64,000 nt of DNA from Triglochin maritima (lineage: Eukaryota; Streptophyta; Magnoliopsida; Alismatales; Juncaginaceae): assembly GCA_963682175.1 (NCBI GenBank), contig OY821792.1, positions 31,308,652 through 31,372,651 of the forward strand, read 5' to 3'. A program made the position numbers and the translations under genes. The notes beneath the pieces were generated by a model. That model searched no databases. It saw only the letters and a program-made list of their open reading frames with translations, and had not been told where the DNA came from. Shown here piece by piece: positions 1-10,400 of this stretch (position 1 is the stretch's first letter; each line of letters opens with the position of its first letter).

Positions 1-1498
1 TCGCTCGGTCGATCCATCAATCATCATCTCAGTAGGTGCTCAGCTGAGGAAAACATAGCCGGAACAACATCGGCCCATCATACAACATGGCCGGAACATC
101 ATCGGCCCATCAATCATCATCGCCGGAACAGCATCGGCGGCATCACCGACACAACATCAGTGGTCCAATCAATACGTCCGGCACAACATCAGACGGTCCA
201 GACCGAAGTCTGCCAGGTCATCAGGCTCCACGAGCCGCAAACACCAACGTCGCTGCTATAAATGCAGGGCAGCGACCTCCGTCGTCATATAGGCTGGTAG
301 TCACCTCACCCAACGACAATTGTGTACTTGCACAATCATCATACATTGGGATCCGTGATCCCTCAGGTCTGCTACACTACAATGAGTCTGATCAATTCAT
401 TACATTAGTCACGATCCATACATGGAGGTGACGCGTCCCGAACACCCACACTTTTCCACACTGCGGTCCCAGGGCAGGCACGCAGATCGCGCCCACCATC
501 ACCTCCTTGCTCACGCACAAGGCGAGGACACGGGTTTCCGTTGACAAAGTTGGCATTCAAAATGGAAATCAGAAATTCAGTCCTGTGCAAAAACGATCGA
601 CCGAACCAGGCAGCCCGGTCGACCATTTCCTCAAAGGAATCGGTCGACCGAATATCTGAAACGGTCGAACTATTTGCGCAACACTTAATTTCCAACGGTC
701 TACTGAATGTCTAAAACCGGTCGACCGAACGAGGTCAAAATCCGGAGTCTGGTCAACATCAAATTCAAACTATCGGTTGACCGACTCAGGGGTCTCGGTC
801 GACCGAAAACTAACAGGGTCAACCTATTATTTCTACGTCATATAACGGTCGACCGAAAAAACATAAATAAACCAGTACACTTAAGTTCCGGTCGACCGAA
901 CACAAGGAACTGGTCGACTGAAACACAACAGACAGACAAAATACAAACATTCGGTTAACCGCCCGAAGGGTCCGGTCAACCGTTGGTCGTCTTCAACCTC
1001 GCTCCAGCCGAGATTTTTCCACCAAAACACTTTGTCGAAGAGGTCTCCGACCTCCTCCGACCGACCAACGCAATCCTCCCACGAGGGTTAACAACAAAAT
1101 CACACTAGAGAGCGGCATACCTCAAGAGAAGGACGAACTACGCCGGAGCACCGCTCGCGCCTCCGTCACCTCCTCGACAGCAACCACCTTCACACGCCTC
1201 ACCTCCGCGACTCCGAGCTCGGCACCACACGTCTCAACTCCCTCTGGTCGCCGGGATAGAAAAGGAAAGAGTGAGAGAGAGATCAAACGAGAGAGAAAGG
1301 AGAGAGAGAGAGAGAAACTCAGCTATAAACCCAACAAAACCCTCTCCTCGCTACAGTGCGCGCCTCTCACACCATCACCCTACACCACATATTCCCTCCT
1401 TCCCCACGCACACGCACACAACTGTGTTGCACCTCTTCCCCATGCAAAACACCATCTTAACCACCCATTAACTCCTAATCGGGTTTAGGGTTGTAACA
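1..1498 (+). mobile_element. LTR of a Gypsy-like family, 5' part outside the window
   Basis: This stretch aligns by eye with the 3' two thirds of the complete LTR at 47770-49931. Shared landmarks are the CCGGAACA-rich short repeats (about 55-200), a TATAAAT box at 257-263, a conserved block near 460-550 and many CGGTCGACCG palindromes (600-960). It ends in TTGTAACA, the CA end of an LTR. No primer-binding site follows it, so it is a 3' LTR or a solo LTR. The TATA box puts the sense direction on the + strand. No gag or pol coding is visible. The Gypsy assignment is inferred only from LTR size and the TGTAACATCCC-type start of the full copy. Confidence 0.75.
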
Positions 1499-2488
1499 AA
1501 TATATCTTTCTTTGTTGTGGCATCTTCACGTAGTTTGTTATGTGATATCTTTGGAAATGCCAAGGAGAGAAAATCCTGTAGGGCAGGTGTTATCATGTGA
1601 TTAGCATGAATATATGTTTGGTAGGCTGTGCTTAATTAAAAAGTTGGGTATCCCATGCCTTAACCAATACAGGAAGGACTGTTCTGCTCTTTCAACCCGA
1701 TGCATCCCATTTCTACATCTCTCTTCACAAAAAAGTTTTGCCACCGATTTGACCAACTATGTTTGTGCATATTTATTTGTTTGTCCAAATTTCAAACTAT
1801 CTTTCAAAAACTTTGACATATCAGAGTCATTCAGAAGATGCTTGAATTGTTAAATATTGCTACACCATTGAATTCAATTTTTGTCATCACAAAGTAGAAT
1901 TTGATGTTCTGTTTAATCTCTAATTTTGTAGTTTTGCCTTGTGGAATGGCAGGAATACAGACAAAAACAGCGAAAAGCACACCTACTCAGGATCCAGGAA
2001 TATCTTGTTCAATGGTGAAATCACTGAATGGCAGCAAACATTGTGTAATGAGAGTTTTCCAACCAAGTTTCAACTTTCAAGGTTGTCCATGGACTATGAG
2101 AGTAGTTTGCCATTTTTTATATTTAATTCCACTAGCTCTACCTTTGAAGGAAAATTTAGTGGACAAAAATATATATTATCACTTCGTCCAGATGTCCCAT
2201 GTTCCTGTACCAAGTGGGGCACAGGTACTGTAGTTCAATTTGTTCTCATCATCAACTATAAATATACCTTAATTTTCCTAGATAATGTTTTTATCTCTGA
2301 TAATACCATTTTAGGTTGACAATGTGCCTCACAAGCCACAGCACTTTATCCAGACTAACCACACAAAACGTGCCCAAAACATTCTTCCAGATGTTCATGA
2401 CTAGGTCCTATTCTCTGTGGCAAACTTTACTGGGGAAATACTAAGTATTCACAATTATACGTATTTTCAGCCTTTTGGAGAATGTTTC
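1499..2488. other. Stretch between LTRs with a possible decayed gene fragment
   Basis: About 990 bp between two LTRs. At 1948-2402 short plus-strand stretches look coding: WQEYRQKQRKAHLLRIQEYL near 1948-2007, then, after a stop and a frame change, a stretch ending in KRAQNILPDVHD and a stop at 2402-2404. The segments are interrupted and use different frames. I do not recognise the family. It may be the 3' remains of a host gene or of a transposon-captured exon. Otherwise nothing is seen here. Confidence 0.25.
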
Positions 2489-3906
2489 TGCCACGTCTCC
2501 AAAAATAACGGAAAATTTAAAACGATAGTTCAAGAATTAAGACCAGAGAAATACGATAACATTACTCATCAATACTCAAAAGGTGCATTATTTTCACGGG
2601 AGTTTTCAAAAGTATGATTACATCAAAATATAAGAATGTACAAATACACGTAATCATAACAACCTAAAATATAAGAGGATCCGGTCCCGAAGTTCATTCG
2701 TCCTCGATTGCCACCAGCTCAGTGCCGCTCACGACCTGAAATGCAAATATGAACAATGCCTAAGTTTTCATATAAAAAATCTCGTATACAAAGTCCGCCT
2801 ATATGAATGTGAATATATAGTGTAATAACCTATCATACTAGTATGCATGACATAATAATGCAAACGTAAAACCTTCCACATCCAGGGGTAATAAGGGACA
2901 GTGATCCCAAACAAGTTGCTCACAATAGCTGACACATTTCCGCCGGAAAAAAGTCCGAGCGGTCATCCCCTCCACCACACAAGTCGGTCGGTCACCTCCG
3001 TCGCCATCAAGACCAACATTCACCTCACCCCACAGAGTTGCATAACAACGCAAAGCATTGGGATCTGCGATCCCTTAGGTCTACTACAGAAGGTGTGGGT
3101 GGTCATGAAACACAATAAACCATACACGACCAATTAAATACAATGGACACGTGCAACAATATCCACACTTTTCCACATGACGGTCCCTGGACAGACACGA
3201 TCATCGCATCCACTGACACCTCCCAACACACACACACAAGGCGAGGACACGGGTTTCCACGGACCAATGTGATACTATCAAAGAAATAAGGAAAACACAA
3301 CTAGGCACCAACAGTCGAACGAAAACGACAAAGTGGTCGATCGTTGCTGCTTGAATCCGAAGAGGGTTTGAACTTCAACCCCAACTGGTAGAACGAACAC
3401 AATAAAAACAGTTGTACAAAGGTGATTGGGTGGTCGACCATTTAGAAGGTTTAAGCAGAAAAAACATTAAATAAATTAAAACAACAGTCGAACGACAAAG
3501 GGGTCTCGTCCGACCAAAAATAACAAAGTGTTCTTATGTTTCACAAAACCATAACCGGTCGAACCAAACATAAGTCGATCGTACTCTAACGCAGTACACT
3601 TAAGTTATCGGTTGAACGCAAGGTCTAGGACGGTCGATCGTTTAGAAGATCTAGGCTCAGAACCGACTTAATTAAGATGCAACCGGTCGAGCGCATGGAA
3701 AATCCGTCTGACCAAAAATAACAGACTCTTCTACCTCCCACCAATTATACACAACCGATCGACCGCCAATAGGCATTGTTTGTCCGGTGTAGGGCAAAAT
3801 CTAACATTTTCACTACAATCGGTCAACTGTTTCCCTGCAAAAAATTTGTTGCACTTTGTCACCGACGAGACCTCTGGCCTCCGACGACATACACTACCCC
3901 CCATAC

Positions 3907-3910
3907 TCAC

Positions 3911-3970
<60 letters not shown>
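3907..3970. repeat. Compound (CT)n(CA)n microsatellite
   Basis: A run of CT dinucleotides is followed directly by a CA run, inside the old LTR. It produces stop-free but meaningless Ser/Leu and Thr/His reading frames. Confidence 0.95.
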
Positions 3971-4153
3971 CTTGTGTGATCCCTCTAATGGAACTTGGTA
4001 TACCTTTCACGGTCACCGAAACTCCCAAACGTCACCGACGATCGCCACTTCACCTCCTTGCACCTCCGGCAACCCCACTTGAAGAAACCCAAATTCCTTC
4101 TTCTGATTTCTCCTCCTTTCTATCTCCCGCTTCGTCTTCTCTCCACCTCCTCT

Positions 4154-4155
<2 letters not shown>

Positions 4156-4185
<30 letters not shown>

Positions 4186-4199
4186 CTTCCTTCTCTCTC
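4156..4199. repeat. (CT)n microsatellite
   Basis: A second pyrimidine-rich CT run inside the same LTR. Confidence 0.9.
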
Positions 4200-4459
4200 T
4201 TTCTTTCTTTTCACGATCAACACCACTTTTATACTCCTCACACCTTGACAAGTTGAAAGGTTTGGTGAAAATTGCACTCAAATAGACTTTCCATAATACT
4301 ACACCACCACTTAATTAGCCTAACTCACCTAAAGCATAATTAGTTCCTCCTCGTTAGTGTTGATCCTAACAGTTACAATTCCAAAGTTTTTTTCTTTTTT
4401 TATATGAAGATTATGAGACTACTACTTGCCACACAAACCATTGAGAGTTGTATTCTCTG

Positions 4460-5235
4460 TAGACCTGACAATCGTGTCATGTCATATACTCTCGTGTCGT
4501 GTTTTTGTGTGTGTATTAGTTACTTTGATCATACACGAACACGCCCCATCCAGTTTCGTGTAACACATGAAACAACACTAATGTACACAAAATTTTTATT
4601 TGATTTCAAAAATCAAGTATTGATTTTGTGTTAACGAAATTTCACTTGATAAATTTTACATGATAGAACAATATTGTTCATCTTCATGAAGATAGGCACT
4701 CATGTCAAAGGAGTAAGCTTTTAGAAGAACACAAAAATAACGACAATGTTGGTTGGTGGAGTGGTTAATCTTGAACTTAAAACCTCTCAAACAAGAGGGG
4801 GCTACATTACCAATGCAACAACATACATCATTATTTGTAACGGTGGTCATTATAATATTATTGTGTATATTCGAGTATTTTCGTGTACATGAACGTCAGA
4901 CACGAAAACAACAAAAAAGTTTTTCGTATATAATATTGTACACGAACACGACACGAAAACTCCTGACCTTAACATGTTTTTTGTGTTCGTGTCATGTTTT
5001 CATGTAAAATTGTCAGATATAATTAGGGTTGTGCAACCGATCCGACCCGGATCGGACTTGGATCGGGTCCGGACCGGTCCAAAACCGGGTTTTTTACCTT
5101 AAAATTTAAATTTAAAAAAAATCCGACCGGACTGGAACCAAATTGGCTATGGATCCCGGACCGAAACCCGGACCGATCGGTCTGATCTGGTCCAAAAAAC
5201 CGGAACGGACCGGTTGTTGCTTAGTCCTAGGTATA
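4460..5235. mobile_element. Non-autonomous hAT-like element (TCGTGTCGTG family), interrupted
   Basis: Terminal inverted repeats TAGACCTGACAAT (4460-4472) and ATTGTCAGATATA (right end). The sequence is rich in CGTGTCGTG-type motifs, like the element at 9060-9829. A second hAT-type MITE (5024-5229) sits in its last bases. Without that MITE the flanks become ATTCTCTG (4452-4459) and ATTCTCAT (5236-5243), an 8-bp target duplication with 6 of 8 matching, as expected for hAT. No transposase is seen. Confidence 0.6.
5024..5229. mobile_element. hAT-type MITE (GGTCCGGACC family)
   Basis: The ends are TAGGGTTGTGCA and TGCTTAGTCCTA, which are imperfect inverted repeats. The interior has inverted GGATCGG and GGACCGG clusters. 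The flanking octamers GATATAAT (5016-5023) and GGTATAAT (5230-5237) match at 7 of 8 positions. The element is 206 bp, non-coding, and lies in the end of the preceding element. Confidence 0.7.
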
Positions 5236-5243
5236 ATTCTCAT

Positions 5244-7461
5244 TCATCTTAGTACACTTTCTAGTGACTCCGTATTCTAATCCAACATTTATATTTGCAC
5301 ATATATACACACACGACAAATGGTTAATATAATTTCCTTTTTTGTTGGATTTTTAAATTTATCTTCGAATAAATCATAATTACTTAATTGGGAAGTTTTG
5401 GATGAGAACGACGGGGGTCGTTAAAATGGAACCGTACAGAACTAAAAGTTTGCTGTTCTCGTAAAACTAATATCGACGTTTAAATTAATTTTAAATCATT
5501 TGAACTTATGAATAGAAAGTGTGTCAGTGTGTGGTCCGGTGGACGGGTGGAGCCGTGGAGGTTACAATTTACAATAATATATTCATATTTAGTTGCAAAA
5601 TTTGCAAACTCCCCATGGAATTGTAAGCATATGATAAGTCCCTCTATAGTTTAGCACTTCTTTGCATTATGGTTATGACTTATGATTGTGATTTTTTAGT
5701 ACCGTTGTTTCTTTTGTGAGCACCAAATGAAGGATTTTCTCATATATTTGGTAGAAAATCAGTACATGATGTATCATTGAATAACATTATCACTAATGTC
5801 GTAGAATAATATGCATACTTAGTTTTCATGTTGTATTCGATTTAGGTTAATAAACATAAAAATAGAGCTACAATCGTCTTTTTCCATGGTAGTACCGACA
5901 AAGATTACGGCCATATTTTGTGGAAAGCCGTATTCGATGAAAGTCGTATGAGTGTGTGACTTGTTATAGTTGATCTAGTGATAGTGGTTAACTTGTCAAT
6001 GTCAGTTGGTCATCTAAGGTCTTTCCGATCTCTCTTCAATATGTTCCACTTTTGGAAGACCTTGCGTTATGCAAAGTACGAATTTCTACAAGCGATAATA
6101 CACTTACAAATATTTAAATGTCTAGCAACAAAAGAAAAAAATGAGACAATATCGAAATGCTTATTCAATTGAACATGTCAATCATCATTCTAAAGGTAGA
6201 ATTATGTCACCCGTAGATATTTTTTTTACAAATATATTTATCCATTTGCTAAATATAACAACTATTCCCACACAGTTGTACAACTTTTTTCTTTCTATTT
6301 CACTACAATTATTCAGAATGCAACTTTTCTGTTTAGATTCTAATGTCCGATCTAACACGTCCAAGGGGGAAAATAACTTGACTTCTTTCACGTTTTAAGC
6401 GAGAAGCCTTATTCATGTCGTACCCATTTATCATTATTCAAACCCATAGAACCCAAACCACAACAACAAAAAGTCATGGACTAAACCGCAAAATCAATTA
6501 GCAACAACAATAATTAATTAACCTCAAAATTAATTAGCAACAACAAAAGTTGAACCTCAGCCCAAAACAAATCCCAAATCCCACGTAATTAGCAACAACA
6601 ATAATTAATTACCACGAATAAACCAAACACAAACAATTAATTAATTAGTAATTAAAAAAGTCAAATAAAAACGAGAAAAAGAGAAGCAACGGTGGGAGTT
6701 ACGGTAGGGTTTCTCTCTTTCTTCGCCTCTTTCTTTCCATCCCAAAACCACAAACAAACGAACAGCGGAAATATTTCGGAAACCCCCCCGGACGTTTTCG
6801 AATCCACCAACAGCCCCACTCTCCCCTCCTCCCCTCCGCCGCCCCGCGAGGTCTCGAACCTCGGACCCCCGACAATTGGATCGGACCCCCCCCCCCCCCC
6901 CGGATACGATCGCCACGTGTTTTCTCCCGATTTTCGGTTTTTTTTGGGAGTTTTCTGGTCTCGATTCGATCGGGTTTGGGGAGGGAAAAGGGGAGGATTC
7001 GTTTTGGTGGTTTTCGATTTTTTGAGGATTTTTAGGGTGGGCGGTTAGGGTTTGGGGGGTTGGTTAGGAGATTTGGGTGGTTTCTAGGGTTTGAATGGAG
7101 GATTGGGGTTAGGGTTCTGTGAAAGTTGTTTGCATTGGAGGAGGGGATGGATGGTTTCGTGGTGGAGGCGGTTGTTTAGGGTTTTTCGATTTTAACCGTC
7201 TCGGTGTTTGGTGTTTTTTGTTTTAATTCGGAACGAGATTACGTCGTGAAGTTCGATTTGAATTTCATGGTGGCGGTAACGAGCGGTTTGCGGTGTCGTT
7301 TTGTTGTTGTGAGAATTGTGGAGTGATAGAGTGTATAGTTTTTGTTGAGGTTGATGAAGTGATATCGGAAGGTTGGTTGTCGTGTTTCGTTAAGTCGCCT
7401 AAGGGCGGGTTTTGAATACGGAAGACGACTGCTTTTCTGCTGATAATGGTTGAGAACCAAT
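5244..7461 (+). other. Intergenic region and probable promoter/5' UTR of the vasculin-like gene
   Basis: AT-rich sequence with no convincing gene from 5244 to about 6650. Reiterated AATTAATTAGCAACAACAA-like units lie at about 6490-6650. From about 6660 the sequence turns GC-rich and pyrimidine-rich, with a 12-14 nt C run near 6889-6901, and resembles the start region and 5' UTR of the gene beginning at 7462. I could not fix a TATA box or transcription start. Confidence 0.4.
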
Positions 7462-10400
7462 ATGGATAAAGGCGAGCCTGCTCTTGTTCCTCAGTGGTAT
7501 AGAGCTGCAGGAGTTAACAGCAGTAGCAGTTCAAACCACCACCATTCGTCTTCTTCGATTGCTGGTAATCATGCCTTCACATTTTATGTTTTTAATTGTT
7601 ACAAATTGTGTTAGTTCGTGCTACTGGAATAATTGTGTTATTGTTTTAGTGTTAATTAATTAGCCTTTTCCAACTAGTTTATTGTTAAAGGTTTTGTTTG
7701 TGTTGTTGGTAATTGGCCTTTGCGATTTAGGTGATCAAGGGTTTAGTCCTCTCTCGAAAAACCGATTGTCTACAAGTACAAGTGAGCGTGATTTTCCCCG
7801 GTCTTCGTTTTTGGCAGACAGAACTTCAACTTCGTCTTTCCGTAGGAGTAGTAGTAGTAATGGTTCCATGGGTATTGAGAGGGATAGTTATTTGAGTTTG
7901 CGTACTTACAGTAGCTTTAGGCAGGGTTACCGTGACAAGGGTCAGGAAAAGAATTCAGGCTACCGTGACAAGGGTCAGGAAAAGAATTCAGGCTACCGTG
8001 AACGGAGAAGTTCATTGTTGTTAGATGATGAGTATAGTGATCTTTCTGGTTTCTTCAAATTTGGGAGAATCGAGAAAGATACGTTGCTGCGTGCGAGGGG
8101 GAAGGTAGCAGGCTCACGACCAGACTTGCAACCTAAAAGATCCACATCTAGTCTGAGTAATGGAGTTGTTTCTCCCAAGAATGTGGCCAGTCTTCCTAAG
8201 TCTTCATTTTATACAGACTTTCCATCTCTCGGTGCAGAAGATAAAGAAGGGCATCAATTTTCCGAGATGCCAAAAGTTCCCTCTTCTATTGGTTTTAACT
8301 TACCAGCAAAAGGTAACAGTGTACTCATTAATGGAGGTGAGCGTGTGACATCTGTTTTGGCTCAAGTGCCTACCGTCACAAGTGGCAGTCAACCTAATCT
8401 TTTTTCAGTACATTCATCTACTCAGTCAAATTTGGTATCAACATTTTCGAATACAAATGGCCGTTTGAATATGGCAGAAGCTTTAGCAAAGGCTCCAGTG
8501 CGCGCTAATGCTTCTCCGCAGGTGGTTAATTATCTTCGATGTTTGAGTGTCTGTCCTTTCTTCGGTGTCCTCTTTTCTGCTTATTAATTTTGTTAATGGT
8601 TGCAGTTGACTGTTAATACTCAAAGGCTTGAGGAATTGGCTATAAAACAATCCAGACAGTTAATACCTGTGACACCTACGACCCCAAAATCTTCTGTAAG
8701 TTTTCCCTCTCTGTTTATCTTTAGTTACTTAGTTCATTCTTCCTTGAACTTTTCATATTGAATGTGCACATCTCCCTCTAAATGCTCAGAAAGCTTTTCT
8801 TCATGGCAAAATCTCGAGCTTAATGTTTGATCATAACCTTTTTGATGATTCATTGATGTTTCCTCTGCTTCATTGAGCAACCACCTTAACTGTGTCGACA
8901 TTGCTAATGAGCTTTCTATCTGACTCTTCCTAGTTCCCTCTTTTGTTCTTGGTTGATATTTTCTCTTTGCTTTTTTTACGAGGCATGCCATTTTCTGACA
9001 TTTTTTTGCAACATTGTCGGCTTATCGCCTATTTCAACCTGCCATGTTTCGGTGAAACCTAGGCCTGGCAATCGTGTCGGGTCGTGTATTTTCGTGTCGT
9101 GTTTTTCTATACGTACTGAACAAATTATCCCAACCCGAACACGACACGGAATTAGTTCGTGTCTCGGTTTTTAAAAATGAATACGACCCGTATAATTCCG
9201 TGTACGTTTCGTATACACACGAAACCACCCTAAATATAACCATAAATTATTAATACTTCGTTAAAATATTTTCGGTCAGCATCACTCAAGGGGACTGGGA
9301 AAGGGTTACCAAACCTTTCGAAAGAAGTAGGGACTGGGGAAGTTTTAAACAAACGGAAAGTGGAAACTCTTCCGATGTGGGACTAAATGGTTTCCCACAC
9401 TCACATATGCCAAGGATACTAACAATGTTGTTTCATCTTTACATGTAAACATGTGACAACGTAGTGGTTAGTCATCCTATTTCCTAAAAACCGGGGTTTG
9501 ATTCCCCTCTCTGACATCTTGATTTATTATTTTTTGATCAAAAATTATAAAACCAAAGGTGTTGCTGCTGTTCGAACATGGGTCTTGAGAGGACAAAAGG
9601 CAGCGGTTTACCACTAAGATAACAGGATATATGTGTATATATTGAGTTTAGTAAATATATAATAATAACGTGTATTACGTGTACTTTCGGGTACCCAACA
9701 AGTGAGACACGAAAACGACACGAAATTGATTCCGTGTACTGCCCACACGAACACGACACGAAATCAGTAAACCCAAACACGGAATTTTCGTGTCGTGTTT
9801 TCGTGTTCCGTGTCAAATTGTCAGGCCCAGTGAAACCCTTTGTCGCCCTCTCTTGCAATTTGTTTTCGTAGTGTCCTTTGCATGATGTGGATTACTTGAT
9901 ATATCATAATATCATGTATGACAACAACAAAGTCTTTAATCCCAAACTAGAACATCTTCACAATATCTTATATGACATTTTCCCCAAAATCTGTCATTCT
10001 TTCTATTGTTTTAATCAATTCTGCACATGGTAAAAGACTATTTACTTGGTGAATTAATCATTTTCTTCCGTTGTATTATTACCACCTTGAAAAATGGTTT
10101 AATGATCTATTAACAATAAGAAAACAGCTCTCTGTTTCTTCTTATCTTGTGACCTATAATGATTTGAATTGCTATCTCTATCTAACTGGCACAAACTCAG
10201 CTGGATTGGTCATCTGATCCAAAATCTATAGTTTTCTTTAAGGGTATCAATGGTGATTACCTTTTCTTTCTTGATTTGATAACTGCCATTGTCAGGTCTA
10301 GAAAAGGCAACATTCTAGTGGGGCGTCTCACATTAACAGTAACCTATCAAATGGAAACAAAACCATTTTTTAGATACTCTAGTAATTAAAGGTTTAACCT

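Larger units (their letters stand above)
2489..4371 (+). mobile_element. Solo LTR, old divergent copy of the same family
   Basis: The order of landmarks matches the LTR at 47770-49931: a TG start followed by an ACRTCYCCAAAA-like block, the region around 2750-2860 resembling 48050-48150, the conserved block near 3180-3270 that includes GCGAGGACACGGGTTTCC, and decayed CGGTCGACCG-type motifs from 3330 to 3830. It ends in TCCTAACA. The flanking 5-mers GTTTC (2484-2488) and GTTAC (4372-4376) fit a one-mismatch target-site duplication, which supports a solo LTR. It contains CT/CA and CT microsatellites. No coding is seen. Confidence 0.7.
9060..9829. mobile_element. Non-autonomous hAT element in intron 3
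   Basis: 770 bp. The terminal inverted repeats are TAGGCCTGGCAAT and ATTGTCAGGCCCA. They are flanked by a perfect 8-bp direct repeat GTGAAACC at 9052-9059 and 9830-9837, the hAT target-duplication length. Both ends are rich in CGTGTCGTG-like motifs. The centre contains two convergent tRNA-like segments. No transposase frame is present. It lies in intron 3 of the vasculin-like gene. Confidence 0.85.

Noticed and set aside
3776..4285. Ser/Leu-rich frames up to 130 codons
   Set aside because: Driven by CT/CA microsatellites inside an old LTR.
9453..9634. Functional tRNA genes
   Set aside because: Box A- and box B-like parts are visible, but no complete acceptor stem or cloverleaf; kept only as tRNA-like modules.
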